A DNA stretch of 64,000 bases. Origin: JALOKP01 sp963800865. GTDB lineage: Bacteria > Acidobacteriota > Polarisedimenticolia > J045. The stretch spans positions 124,001 through 188,000 of the forward strand of contig CAWDCL010000003.1 of assembly GCA_963800865.1 (NCBI GenBank), written 5' to 3'. The notes beneath the pieces were generated by a model, which made no database searches, was not told the origin of the DNA, and worked only from the letters and a program-made list of their open reading frames with translations. The first letter of the stretch is position 1; each line of letters opens with the position of its first letter. Of the stretch, positions 1 to 8,651 are shown piece by piece. A program made the position numbers and the translations under genes.

Positions 1-609
1 ATGGCGCGCCCGCCGCGGGTCCTCGTCGCGGCCTCGGCGATCGGCTGGTACGGCGCGCGCGACGACGACCGCGGGCTCGACGAGCAGGGTCCCGCCGGGA
101 CGGGATTCCTCGCCGACCTGACGCAGGCGTGGGAGGCGGCGCTGGAGCCGGCGCGCGCCGCGGGGATCCGCGTCGTCGCGCTGCGGATCGGAGTCGTGAT
201 CGCCGCGCAGGGGGGCGCGCTGGCGAAGATGCTGCCGGCGTTCCGCGCCGGGCTGGGCGGGCCGATCGGCGGCGGGCGGCAGTGGGTCAGCTGGATCGCG
301 CTCGACGACCTGGTCGGGATCGCGCACGCCGCGCTGTTCGAGGAGTCGTGGAACGGCCCGATCAACGCGGTCTCGCCGCAGGCGGTGCGGCAGTCCGAGC
401 TGGCGCGGACGCTGGGGCGCGTGCTGCGCCGCCCGGCGCTGCTGCCGCTGCCGGCGTTTGCGGTGCGCGCGCTGTTCGGCGAGATGGGGCAGGAGCTGCT
501 GCTCGACGGCGCGCGGATCGAGCCGCGGCGGCTGCTCGACGCCGGCTTCCCGTTCCTGCACGCGGCGCTCGAGGAGGCGCTGCGTTTCGATCTGGGCCGG
601 AACGGGTAG
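1..609 (+). CDS. TIGR01777 family epimerase (YfcH/SulA-like), C-terminal part
   Basis: This is the last ~202 residues of an NAD(P)-binding extended-SDR epimerase of the TIGR01777 family. The visible part holds the VLVAASAIGWYG strand and active-site region, the GGALAKMLPAFRAGLGGPIG stretch, QWVSWIALDDL and the C-terminal GPINAVSPQAV...LPAFAVRALFGEMG...LL motifs. Full members are about 300 residues and start with a GxTGxIG Rossmann loop, which is absent here, so the gene begins upstream of the window and the ATG at base 1 is probably internal. It ends 53 bp before the next gene on the same strand, so the two may be cotranscribed. The substrate is not known for this family. Confidence 0.88.
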   Translation: MARPPRVLVAASAIGWYGARDDDRGLDEQGPAGTGFLADLTQAWEAALEPARAAGIRVVALRIGVVIAAQGGALAKMLPAFRAGLGGPIGGGRQWVSWIALDDLVGIAHAALFEESWNGPINAVSPQAVRQSELARTLGRVLRRPALLPLPAFAVRALFGEMGQELLLDGARIEPRRLLDAGFPFLHAALEEALRFDLGRNG

Positions 610-662
610 CGCGCGCGGCACGAAGTGACGGCGCAGACCGGACGGAGAGGGGCACAGGACCG

Positions 663-1933
663 ATGGTGCACGACGTGATCGTGATCGGCGGCGGGCTGGC
701 GGGGCTGGCCTGCGCGCTGCGGCTGCAGCAGCAGGGGATCGAGGCGCTGGTGCTGGAGGGCGCGGACCGGGTCGGCGGACGGGTGCGTACCGACCGCGTC
801 GAAGGGTTCGCGCTCGACCGCGGCTTCCAGGTCTACCTGTCCGCCTACCCCGAGGGGCAGCGGGTCCTGGACCACGAGGCGCTCGGGCTGAAGGCGTTCT
901 ACCCCGGCGCGCTGGTCCGCCGTCGCGGGCGGTTCCACAAGGTGGCCGATCCGTGGCGCCGGCCGCTCGACGCGATCGCCGGCCTGGCCTCGCCGATCGG
1001 GACGCTCGGCGACAAGCTCAAGGTGCGCGCGCTGCGCCGTCGCGCGCGCGGCGGCACGGTCGAGGAGCGGCTCCGCGCGCCGCAGACGACGACGCTGGAG
1101 GCGCTGCGCCGCGACGGCTTCTCGGACGCGATGATCGACGCCTTCTTCCGGCCGTTCCTCGGCGGCGTGTTCCTGGAGCGCGAGCTCGAGACCTCGAGCC
1201 GGATGCTCGAGTTCGTCTTCCGGATGTTCTCGGCCGGGGACGCGGCGCTGCCGGTGAGCGGGATGCAGGCGATTCCCGAGCAGCTCGCGCTGCGCCTGCC
1301 GGTCGGGGCGGTGCGGACCGAGGCCGTGATCGTCGGCGTCGATCGCGAGGGGGTGACGCTCGCCGGCGGCAGGCGGCTGCCGGCGCGGGCGATCGTGGTT
1401 GCGACCGAAGGGCCGGAGGCGGCGCGGCTGGTCGGCGGCGATCTCGGCCCGGCGCCGGCCCCGGCGCGCGGGGTGACGTGCCTCTACTTCGCGGCCGCCC
1501 GGCCGCCGGTCGCCGAGCCGATCCTGGTGCTCGACGGCGACGGCGCGGGACCGGTCAACAACCTGTGCGTGCCGAGCCAGGTCCAGCCGGGCTACGCGCC
1601 GCCGGGGGCGTCGCTGGTCTCCGTCACGGTGCTCGGCGTGCCGGCGCTGGGCGACGCGGCGCTGCGGGCCGCCGTGCTCGACCAGCTCACCGGGTGGTTC
1701 GGTGCGGCCGTGCGCGGCTGGCAGCACCTGCGGACCTACCGGATCCCGTACGCGCTCCCGTCGGCGACGCCGTCCGAACTCGATCCGCCGTCGCGGGCCG
1801 CGCGCCTGCGCGACGGGCTCTACGTCGCAGGCGACCATCGCGAGAACCCGTCGATCCAGGGGGCGCTGGTCTCGGGCGGCTCGCGGCGGAGGCGCTGATC
1901 GGCGAGAGCGAGCGCCGCGGAACGATCGCGTGA
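663..1933 (+). CDS. FAD-dependent oxidoreductase (amine oxidase/phytoene desaturase-like), frameshifted at its end
   Basis: The protein starts with a dinucleotide-binding motif (VIVIGGGLAGLACALRL), then a GGRVRTDRVEGFALDRGFQ segment typical of phytoene desaturase/amine-oxidase flavoproteins. It has the C-terminal FAD motif LYVAGDHRENPSIQGALVSG. It is about 420 residues, a normal size. After the SG at about 1872-1877 the original frame reads only GSRRRR and stops at 1898. The neighbouring frame continues RLAAEALIGESERRGTIA to a stop at 1933, which is the expected C-terminal helix. One missing base in the G/C run at 1873-1879 explains this. It lies between a TIGR01777 epimerase and a DUF429 gene. 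The substrate is unknown. Confidence 0.85.
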
Positions 1934-1967
1934 TGGCCGCGCCCCGGATGGTGCCGAGGGCGGCGCC

Positions 1968-2684
1968 GTGATCCGGCGGGACCGATTCGCCGGCGTCGAC
2001 GGCTGTCGCGGCGGCTGGGTGGCGGTGGTCCGCACCCCCGGCTCCGCGCCGGAGTTCCTGGTCGAGGCCTCGTTCGCCGCGCTTGCCGGCCGCCTCGGAG
2101 ACTGCACCGCGGTGGCCGTCGACATGCCGATCGGTCTGCTCGACGCGGCGCAACGCGGCGGCCGGGCTTGCGACGCGGCAGCACGGGCGCTGCTCGGGCC
2201 CGTTCGCGCACGGAGCGTCTTCTCGCCGCCGGTCCGCGCGGCGCTCTCGGCGGCGAGCTACCGGCACGCGCTGGCGATTCAGCGCGCGAGCGCCGCGGAC
2301 GCGATCGGATTCTCGATCCAGGCCTGGTGCATCGCGCCGAAGATCGGCGAGGTCGACCGCTTCGTGACGCCGGCGCGCCAGGAGTGGATGCACGAGGGGC
2401 ACCCGGAGGTAGCGTTCGCGCGGCTGGCGGGGGAGCCGATGCGGCACCGGAAGCGCCGGTCCGCCGGGCGCGAGCAGCGGCTGGAGGCGCTCGCGGCGCA
2501 CGGCTGGGGCGCTCACGCCCGGACGATCGCGGACTGGAACGCGCACGGTGCCGCCCGCGACGACGTCCTCGATGCCGCCGTGCTCGCGCTGACGGCCGAG
2601 GCGATCGCCACGGGCGCCGCGATCCGGCTTCCGGCCGCTCCCCCGTACGACGCGCGGGGACTGCGCATGGAAATCCGGGGGTGA
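1968..2684 (+). CDS. DUF429 family protein
   Basis: This 238-residue protein starts with GTG. It carries the DUF429 signature: an N-terminal GVDGCRGGWVAV segment resembling an RNase H-like fold strand with an acidic residue, VAVDMPIGL, the RSVFSPPVRAAL block, EVHPEVAF-like HEGHPEVAFARL, and a C-terminal ARDDVLDAAVLALTA helix. The repeated Asp residues suggest a metal-dependent nuclease-like fold, but no biochemical function is established for the family. It is not obviously linked to its neighbours. The GTG was chosen because no ATG precedes the conserved start; upstream ATGs at 1933 and 1948 are in other frames. Confidence 0.82.
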   Translation: MIRRDRFAGVDGCRGGWVAVVRTPGSAPEFLVEASFAALAGRLGDCTAVAVDMPIGLLDAAQRGGRACDAAARALLGPVRARSVFSPPVRAALSAASYRHALAIQRASAADAIGFSIQAWCIAPKIGEVDRFVTPARQEWMHEGHPEVAFARLAGEPMRHRKRRSAGREQRLEALAAHGWGAHARTIADWNAHGAARDDVLDAAVLALTAEAIATGAAIRLPAAPPYDARGLRMEIRG

Positions 2685-2736
2685 TATCGTTCCCCGCCCC
2701 GCGCCCCTTCGGCGCGCCCCGGCGAGGATCCTTCCC

Positions 2737-4134
2737 ATGGCCCGCTACCTCGACACCGTCCTCGACGCGATCGGCAACACCCCCCTGGTGCGCCTCAACC
2801 GCATCGCCTCCGGCACCAGGGCCGCGCTCTACGGCAAGCTGGAGTCGGTCAACCCCGGCGGCAGTTTCAAGGACCGGATCGGCGTCTCGATGATCGAGGC
2901 GGCCGAGAAGGACGGCCGCCTCAAGCCCGGCGGGACGATCGTCGAGGCCACCGCGGGCAACACCGGCGTCGGCCTCGCGCAGGCCGCCGTGGTCAAGGGG
3001 TACCGCAGCATCTTCGTTCTCCCCGACAAGATGAGCGAGGAGAAGATCGCGCTGCTCAAGGCCTACGGCGCCGAGGTCGTCGTCACGAAGACGGTCCCCA
3101 AGGACGACCCCGAGAACTACCACAACGTCGCCGCGCGGATCGCGCGCGAGATTCCCGGCGCCTGGTTCTGCGACCAGTTCTCCAACCCGGACAACCCGGA
3201 AGCGCACTACCGCACGACCGGCCCCGAGATCTGGCGCGACACCGACGGCACGATCGACGCCTTCGTCGCCGGGATGGGGACGACCGGCTCGATCTCCGGC
3301 ACCGCGCGTTACCTGAAGGAGAAGAACCCCGGCGTCGTGATCGTCGGGGCCGACCCCGAGGGGTCCGTGCTCTCGGGCGACATCTCGCGGCCGTACAAGG
3401 TCGAAGGGATCGGCGTCGACTACATCCCGAAGATCTTCCGCCGCGACCTGATCGACGAGATCATCCGGATCGGCGACAAGGAGTCGTTCAACGTCGCGCG
3501 GCGGCTGGCGCGCGAGGAGGGGATCCTGGTCGGCGGCTCGGCCGGCACCGCCGTCGCCGCCGCGCTGCGCTACGCCCAGCGCCTGACCGAGCCCAAGCTG
3601 ATCGTCGTCTTCCTCTGCGACACCGGCCGCAACTACATCTCGAAGGTCTTCTCCGACCGCTGGATGCAGGAGAACGGCCTGTGGGAGCAGCCGGAAGGGG
3701 GGCGCGTCACGGTCGCGCAGGTGATGACGGAGAAGGCCGGCATCCCGCCGATCGTCGCGGTGCGCCCGAACGGCGCGATCGCCGAGGCGCTCGACGCGAT
3801 GAACCGCTACAACATCTCGCAGGTCCCGGTCGTGGAGGGGAACCGCGTCGTCGGCACGCTCGAGGAGATGGCGCTGATGAAGCTGATCCACGACGGCGTC
3901 GATCCCGGCCAGCAGCCGGCGAGCCCCGTCATGGGGGCGCCGCTGCCGCAGATCGACGCCGAGGCCGACGTGACCGAGCTCTACCGGATGCTGCTGGGCG
4001 AGCCGGGGGCGGCGGTCGTGATGGAGCGGGGGGTGCCGAAAGCGGTCCTGTCCCGCATCGACCTGATCCACTTCTACGCCAGGAGAAGCCATGAAGTTCG
4101 CGACGAAGGCGATCCACGCCGGCCAGGAGCCTGA
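2737..4134 (+). CDS. Cystathionine beta-synthase (PLP domain plus CBS pair)
   Basis: The enzyme condenses L-serine (or O-acetylserine) with homocysteine to cystathionine. Residues 1-320 form a fold-type II PLP domain with IGNTPLVRL, the Schiff-base Lys45 in GGSFKDR, the substrate loop TAGNTG, the phosphate-binding GMGTTGSISG and GGSAGTA near residue 267. Residues ~330-455 hold a CBS-domain pair (VTVAQVMTEKAGI..., SPVMGAPLPQI...). At 465 residues it has the usual size of a bacterial CBS. Its last 44 nt overlap the start of the cystathionine gamma-synthase/lyase gene, whose GGAGAA ribosome site lies inside this gene, so the two are translationally coupled. There is no heme-binding N-terminal extension. 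Confidence 0.93.
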   Translation: MARYLDTVLDAIGNTPLVRLNRIASGTRAALYGKLESVNPGGSFKDRIGVSMIEAAEKDGRLKPGGTIVEATAGNTGVGLAQAAVVKGYRSIFVLPDKMSEEKIALLKAYGAEVVVTKTVPKDDPENYHNVAARIAREIPGAWFCDQFSNPDNPEAHYRTTGPEIWRDTDGTIDAFVAGMGTTGSISGTARYLKEKNPGVVIVGADPEGSVLSGDISRPYKVEGIGVDYIPKIFRRDLIDEIIRIGDKESFNVARRLAREEGILVGGSAGTAVAAALRYAQRLTEPKLIVVFLCDTGRNYISKVFSDRWMQENGLWEQPEGGRVTVAQVMTEKAGIPPIVAVRPNGAIAEALDAMNRYNISQVPVVEGNRVVGTLEEMALMKLIHDGVDPGQQPASPVMGAPLPQIDAEADVTELYRMLLGEPGAAVVMERGVPKAVLSRIDLIHFYARRSHEVRDEGDPRRPGA

Positions 4135-5239
4135 TCCCCGCACCGGGGCGGTCAACGTCCCGGTCTATCTCTCCTCGACGTTCAAGCAGGATGGGCTGGG
4201 CGGGACGCGCGACGGCTACGAGTACGCGCGCACCGACAACCCGACGCGCCGCGCGCTCGAGGCGACGCTGGCCGCGCTGGAGAACGGCACGCACGCGCTG
4301 GCCTTCTCCTCCGGCTGCGCGGCGACGACCGCCGTCCTCAACCTGCTCGCTCCGGGCGACCACGTCGTTTCGACGATCGACGTCTACGGCGGGACCTACC
4401 GGCTGTTCCACCGCGTCTTCGCCAAGTACGGCATCGCGTTCGACTGCCTCGCGACCTCGTCGGCGGACGAGATCGTGGCCGCGACCAATCAGAAGACGAA
4501 GCTGATCTGGCTCGAGACGCCGACCAACCCGCTGCTCAACGTGATCGACATCGCGCGCGTCGCGGCGGGGAAGCCGGCCGCGGCGATCCTGGCGGTCGAC
4601 AACACCTTCGCCACCCCCTGCTGGCAGACGCCGCTCGACCTGGGTGCGGACCTGGTCGCGCACAGCATGACCAAGTACCTCGGCGGCCACAGCGACCTCG
4701 TCGCCGGGGCGCTGATCACGCGCCGCGCCGACCTGCACGAGCCGCTCAAGTTCTACCAGAACGCCGCGGGCGGCGTGCCGGGGCTGCTCGAGTGCTACCT
4801 GGTGATGCGCGGGATGAAGACGCTGGAGGTCCGGATGGAGCGGCACCAGAAGAACGCCTTCGCGGTCGCCGAGTGGCTGGCCCGCCACCCGCAGGTCGGC
4901 AGGCTCTACTTCCCGGGTCTGCCGTCGCACCCGCACCACGCGGTCGCAAAGAAGCAGATGCGCGGCCACGCCGGGATGGTCTCGTTCGAGTTGAAGGGGG
5001 GGCGCGCCGAGCTGGAGCGCTTCCTCGCCGCGCTGCACGTCTTCACGCTGGCCGAGAGCCTGGGCGGCGTCGAGTCGCTGGTCTGCTACCCCTACTCGAT
5101 GACGCACGGCTCGATCCCGGCCGAGGAGAAGAACCGGATCGGCATCACCGAGCAGTTGGTCCGCCTGTCGTGCGGGCTGGAGGACGCCGACGATCTGCTC
5201 GCCGACCTCGACCACGCTTTCGCCGCAGCGCGCGGCTGA
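4091..5239 (+). CDS. Cystathionine gamma-synthase/gamma-lyase (Cys/Met PLP family)
   Basis: A fold-type I PLP enzyme of 382 residues. Visible motifs are YARTDNPTRRALE, the cofactor stacking Tyr in DVYGGTYRLF, ETPTNP, VDNTFATP and the Schiff-base Lys195 in HSMTKYLGGHSD. The C-terminal SLGGVESLVCYP and RLSCGLED blocks are also intact. The family includes cystathionine gamma-lyase, gamma-synthase and homocysteine-forming enzymes; sequence alone does not separate them. Overlap with the upstream cystathionine beta-synthase favours gamma-lyase, giving a complete reverse transsulfuration pair (homocysteine to cysteine). It is followed after 7 bp by an arginine deiminase gene. Confidence 0.9.
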   Translation: MKFATKAIHAGQEPDPRTGAVNVPVYLSSTFKQDGLGGTRDGYEYARTDNPTRRALEATLAALENGTHALAFSSGCAATTAVLNLLAPGDHVVSTIDVYGGTYRLFHRVFAKYGIAFDCLATSSADEIVAATNQKTKLIWLETPTNPLLNVIDIARVAAGKPAAAILAVDNTFATPCWQTPLDLGADLVAHSMTKYLGGHSDLVAGALITRRADLHEPLKFYQNAAGGVPGLLECYLVMRGMKTLEVRMERHQKNAFAVAEWLARHPQVGRLYFPGLPSHPHHAVAKKQMRGHAGMVSFELKGGRAELERFLAALHVFTLAESLGGVESLVCYPYSMTHGSIPAEEKNRIGITEQLVRLSCGLEDADDLLADLDHAFAAARG

Positions 5240-5246
5240 TCCCTCG

Positions 5247-6513
5247 ATGGTCCGCGTCGCGTCGGAGGTCGGCCGGCTGAGGCAGGTCCTGGTCCACGAG
5301 CCGGGGCCCGAAGTCGACCGGATGGTCCCGGCGATGATGGAGGAGCTGCTCTTCGACGACATCCTCTTCGGCGACCGCGCGCGCGAGGAGCACCGCCGCT
5401 TCCAGCGCGTGCTGCAGCTCTTCGGCGCGGAGCTGCTGTTCGCGGAGGACCTGCTGGCCGAGACCCTGGCGCACGAGGAAGCGCGCGCGTACATCCTCGA
5501 CGCCGTCTCCGAGGACCTGCCGCCCGCCGCGCGCGAGCGGCTCGTCGCGGCCGCGCCGGTCGAGCTGGTCGACATGCTCGTGCGCGGCGTGCGCCTGGAC
5601 CCGTCGCACGACGGCCTCGGAGTGGACGAGCTCTACGAGCTTCCGCCCCTGCCCAACTGGTGCTTCCAGCGCGACCCCCAGGTCATCGTCGGCGACGGCG
5701 TCGTCTTCGCAGCGATGGCGACGACCGCGCGCTACCGCGAGGCGCTGCTGTCGCGTGCGATCTTCCGCTTCCACCCCCGGCTGGCCGCGACGCCGGTCCT
5801 CTTCGACCCGCTCGATCCCGCCACCGAACGGCACCTCGTCGCGGGGCTGCACCGGCCCTGCCTCGAGGGCGGGCGACGTGCTGGTCCTCTCGCCGGAGGT
5901 GATCGCGGTCGGGCTGTCGGAGCGGACGAACCGCCTCGGCGTGCAGCGGCTCGCGCGGGGCCTCGCGCGGCGCGAGGGCGCTCCGCGCTGGCTGGTGATC
6001 GTCGAGTTGCCGCACCGCCGGGCTTACATGCACCTCGACACGCTGTTCACCCCGATCGATCGGGGGACGGCCCTGGTCTACCCGCCGGTGATGCTCGAAG
6101 GGGGCCTCGAGGAGGCGCGGGTCTACGAGGTGGACCTCCACGCGCCGGCTCCGCAGGCGCAGGCCGCGGACCACCCGCTGGCGACGCTGCGGCGCCACGG
6201 GGTCGAGCTGGAGCCGGTCCCCTGCGGCGGCAGCGACCCGGTCTCGCAGCAGCGCGAGCAGTGGACCGACGGCGCCAACGCCTTCGCGCTCGCGCCAGGT
6301 GTGATCGCGCTCTACGACCGCAACGTCGCGACGGCCGAGGAGCTGTCGCGCCGCGGCTTCCGGGTCGTGACCGGCGAGGACCTGCTGCTCGGCCGCGAGG
6401 AGATCGATCCGGACGACCCCGGACGGGTCTGCGTGCTGATCGCCAGCCACGAGCTGTCGCGGGCGCGGGGCGGGCCGCACTGCCTGACGCACCCCCTCCT
6501 GCGCGACCTGTAG
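5247..6513 (+). CDS. arcA: Arginine deiminase, with one frameshift
   Basis: Arginine deiminase hydrolyses arginine to citrulline and ammonia. The N-terminal frame gives EVGRLRQVLVHEPG, PPLPNWCFQRDPQ and MATTARYREALLSRAIF. The shifted frame then gives GDVLVLSPEVIAVGLSERT, the catalytic-His block MHLDTLFTPID, REQWTDGANAFALAPG, ALYDRN and the catalytic-Cys block GGPHCLTHPLLRDL. Together they make about 421 residues, normal for the family. The break is at 5868-5874: one extra G in a gggcggg string separates the EGGD motif. Without correction the product stops making sense after residue ~208. The stop codon TAG is the first three bases of the repeat element that follows. It sits 7 bp behind the transsulfuration genes, an unusual partnership. 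Confidence 0.85.
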
Positions 6514-6770
6514 GGGCCGGCCTCCGTGCCGGCCCGAGCCGTCCCGACGGCACGGCGGGCCGGCACGGAGGCCGGCCCCTACGGGTCGCGCAGCGCACGG
6601 AGCGGGCCGGCACGGAGGCCGGCCCCTACGGGTCGCGCAGCGCACGGAGAGGGCCGGCACGGAGGCCGGCCCCTACGGGTCGCGCAGTGCACGGAGCGGG
6701 CCGGCACGGAGGCCGGCCCCTACGGGTCGCGCAGTGCACGGAGCGGGCCGGCACGGAGGCCGGCCCCCAC
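6511..6770. repeat. 47-bp palindromic repeat array A (one inverted plus five direct copies)
   Basis: A 26-bp GC palindromic core (TAGGGGCCGGCCTCC... closing GTGCCGGCCCG) occurs once in + orientation at 6511-6536. It then occurs five times in the opposite orientation, with cores starting at 6557, 6604, 6651, 6698 and 6745, a strict 47-bp period. The 21-bp interval (starting acgggtcgcgcag) is nearly identical between copies. Each core can fold into a hairpin. The array starts on the arcA stop codon and ends ~50 bp before the next gene. All frames through it are open, which creates spurious ORFs. Confidence 0.95.
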
Positions 6771-6790
6771 ACGCTGTCCGTCGGCCGCCG

Positions 6791-6796
6791 TACAAT
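6791..6796 (+). promoter_or_regulatory. Putative -10 box (TACAAT) for the FHA-type regulator gene
   Basis: TACAAT matches the sigma70 -10 consensus at five of six positions and lies 20-30 bp upstream of the likely start of the FHA/AAA+ regulator, just outside repeat array A. No convincing -35 box is visible because the upstream bases are repeat core. Confidence 0.35.
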
Positions 6797-6823
6797 GAAC
6801 GCCACTCCCGGGGGGGATGGACG

Positions 6824-8596
6824 TTGCTCTACCTCGAAGCCCGGATCGACGGACGCTCGGTGCGCTGGCCGCTCGGGCCGGGGACGCTCTGCGCCGGCCG
6901 CGACCCGTCCTGCGACATCGTCATCGACGATCCGGCGGTGTCGGGCCGGCACCTGAAGTTCGAACTGCGCGGACGGGCGCTGCACGTCGAGGACCTCGGG
7001 AGCATGAACGGCCTGTGGGTCGATGGGCAGCGCGTCGCGTCGGCCACGGTCCGGCCCGACGACTGGTTCGTCGCCGGGCGCGTGCTGCTGACGCTGCGCG
7101 AGGGGATCTCGCTCGCGGGCTCGGACGACGGGTCGGCCCCCCCTCCCGTTGCGCCCCGTCACGCGAAGGGAGAGACGCCGCCGCTCGATGCGTTCGACGT
7201 TCGGGCACCGGCCGCGACCGGAGCGCGCGAAGGGATCGCCGAGGTCGCGGACCTGCTGGCTCAGGCGCCCGACCGCGACACGCTCGCGGCCGCGCTTCTC
7301 TCCCGCGTCGCGCTCGCCGGCGGCGCGCGCGGCGCGGCGCTGCTGCGGTTGGAGGCCGGACGCGCGGCGATCGTCGCGGCTTGGGGCGAGGCGCTCCCGG
7401 CGGCGCTCGAGTCGGTGCTCGACGCGGCTCCGGCGCCGGGACGGGGCAAGGCGGCCCCGGACGGCGTGTTCCTGCGGCGCCTCGGCGGGACCAGTGCGGG
7501 CACGGTGCTCTGCGCCCACCCCTGGGACCCGTCGTCCAACGGAGAGATCGAGCTGCAACTGCTCGGCGAGTTGCTGCGCTGGCTGTTCGACGGGCCGGCC
7601 TTCGACACCGCACCCGTCGCGGCGATTCCCGGAGCCGTCGTGCTGGCGGGCATGCCGGAGTTCGTCTTCGCCTCCGAGGCCTGCCGCCAGCTGCTCGAGG
7701 AAGTCGATCGCCTGGCGGCCAGCCCGCTGGCCGTTCTGCTGGTCGGCGAGACCGGCACCGGGAAGGAGTTGCTCGCGCGCCGGATCCACGCGCAGTCGAG
7801 GCGCCGATCCGGCCCGTTCGTCGCGATCAACTGCTCCGCCGTTCCGAGCGAGCTGCTCGAGGCCGAGCTGTTCGGGATCGAGAAGGGGGTCGCGACCGGG
7901 GTCGGCGAGCGCACCGGACGGCTGGTGCAGGCCTCCGGCGGCACGCTGCTGCTGGACGAGGTCGGCGACCTGCCGCCGGCGCTGCAGCCGAAACTGCTGC
8001 GCGCGCTCGAGGCGGGCGAGGTCCAGCCGGTCGGCGCGCCCGTCGCCGTCCCGGTCGATGTCCGGATCGTCGCGGCGACCCACCGCGACCTGCACGCCGA
8101 GGCCGAGCAGGGGCACTTCCGGCGCGATCTGCTCTACCGGATCGCCGGCGCCGTGGTGCGCGTGCCGCCGCTCCGGGAGCGTCCGGAGGACGTGCTCCCG
8201 CTCGCGCGAGCCTTTGCCCGGCAGGCGGCCGCGGTGCAGGATCACCCGTTCCGCGGGATCGACCTGCAGGCGGCGCGGCTGCTCGTCGGCTACGCGTGGC
8301 CCGGCAACGTGCGCGAGCTGCGCCACGCGATCGCGCGCGCGGTCGCGCTGGCCGACGGGCCGGTGCTGCACCCCACGCTGCTCCCGCCGGAGATCACCGG
8401 CGGCTCGAACCCCGCGGTGGGCGGCATGCTGCTGGGGCTCGAGGGGAGCTGGCGCGAGGCGCGGCAGCGCTTCGACCGGATCTACTTCGCCCGGCTGCTC
8501 GAGCGCTGCGGCGGCAACCTGACGGAGGCCGCCCGCCTCGCCGGGCTGGCGCGCAGCAACCTCTACCGCAAGCTCGAGGAGCTCCGGCTGCACTGA
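6824..8596 (+). CDS. FHA domain-containing sigma54-type AAA+ transcriptional regulator with altered GAFTGA loop
   Basis: Domain order: FHA at residues ~1-95 (GRDPSCDIVI, SGRHLKFEL, DLGSMNGLWVDGQ), a GAF-like segment ~120-260, an AAA+ sigma54-interaction domain ~280-510 and a Fis-type HTH at the end (GGNLTEAARLAGLARSNLYR). Walker A is VGETGTGKE (~307) and Walker B is LLLDEVGD (~375). The sigma54-contacting loop reads GVATGV (~354) instead of GAFTGA. FHA domains read phosphothreonine, so this probably converts a Ser/Thr kinase signal into transcription. The start is uncertain: TTG at 6824 is in frame. ATG at 6817 is one base out of frame and would give MD-LLYLEA after one deletion. Confidence 0.85.
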   Translation: MLYLEARIDGRSVRWPLGPGTLCAGRDPSCDIVIDDPAVSGRHLKFELRGRALHVEDLGSMNGLWVDGQRVASATVRPDDWFVAGRVLLTLREGISLAGSDDGSAPPPVAPRHAKGETPPLDAFDVRAPAATGAREGIAEVADLLAQAPDRDTLAAALLSRVALAGGARGAALLRLEAGRAAIVAAWGEALPAALESVLDAAPAPGRGKAAPDGVFLRRLGGTSAGTVLCAHPWDPSSNGEIELQLLGELLRWLFDGPAFDTAPVAAIPGAVVLAGMPEFVFASEACRQLLEEVDRLAASPLAVLLVGETGTGKELLARRIHAQSRRRSGPFVAINCSAVPSELLEAELFGIEKGVATGVGERTGRLVQASGGTLLLDEVGDLPPALQPKLLRALEAGEVQPVGAPVAVPVDVRIVAATHRDLHAEAEQGHFRRDLLYRIAGAVVRVPPLRERPEDVLPLARAFARQAAAVQDHPFRGIDLQAARLLVGYAWPGNVRELRHAIARAVALADGPVLHPTLLPPEITGGSNPAVGGMLLGLEGSWREARQRFDRIYFARLLERCGGNLTEAARLAGLARSNLYRKLEELRLH

Positions 8597-8616
8597 CGGG
8601 CCGGACGGTCGCGGAG

Positions 8617-8651
8617 AAAAAGAAAACCCCGCCCTCGCGGGCGGGGCCCCA
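8617..8651 (-). terminator. Rho-independent terminator for leftward transcripts
   Basis: Read on the minus strand, an 8-bp stem (CCCCGCCC/GGGCGGGG) with a four-base loop is followed at once by TTTTCTTTTT. It sits between convergent genes and would stop transcription from the giant secreted-protein gene or any small RNA arising from 8650-9060. On the plus strand the hairpin follows the regulator gene but has no T-run. Confidence 0.8.

Noticed and set aside
1..609. Complete small epimerase starting at base 1
   Set aside because: The Rossmann nucleotide-binding start is missing, so the gene is cut by the window edge.
6526..6798. Open frames through repeat array A encoding (R)AGTEAGP-type peptides
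   Set aside because: They exist only because the GC repeat lacks stop codons; the same peptides appear in all frames and at array B.
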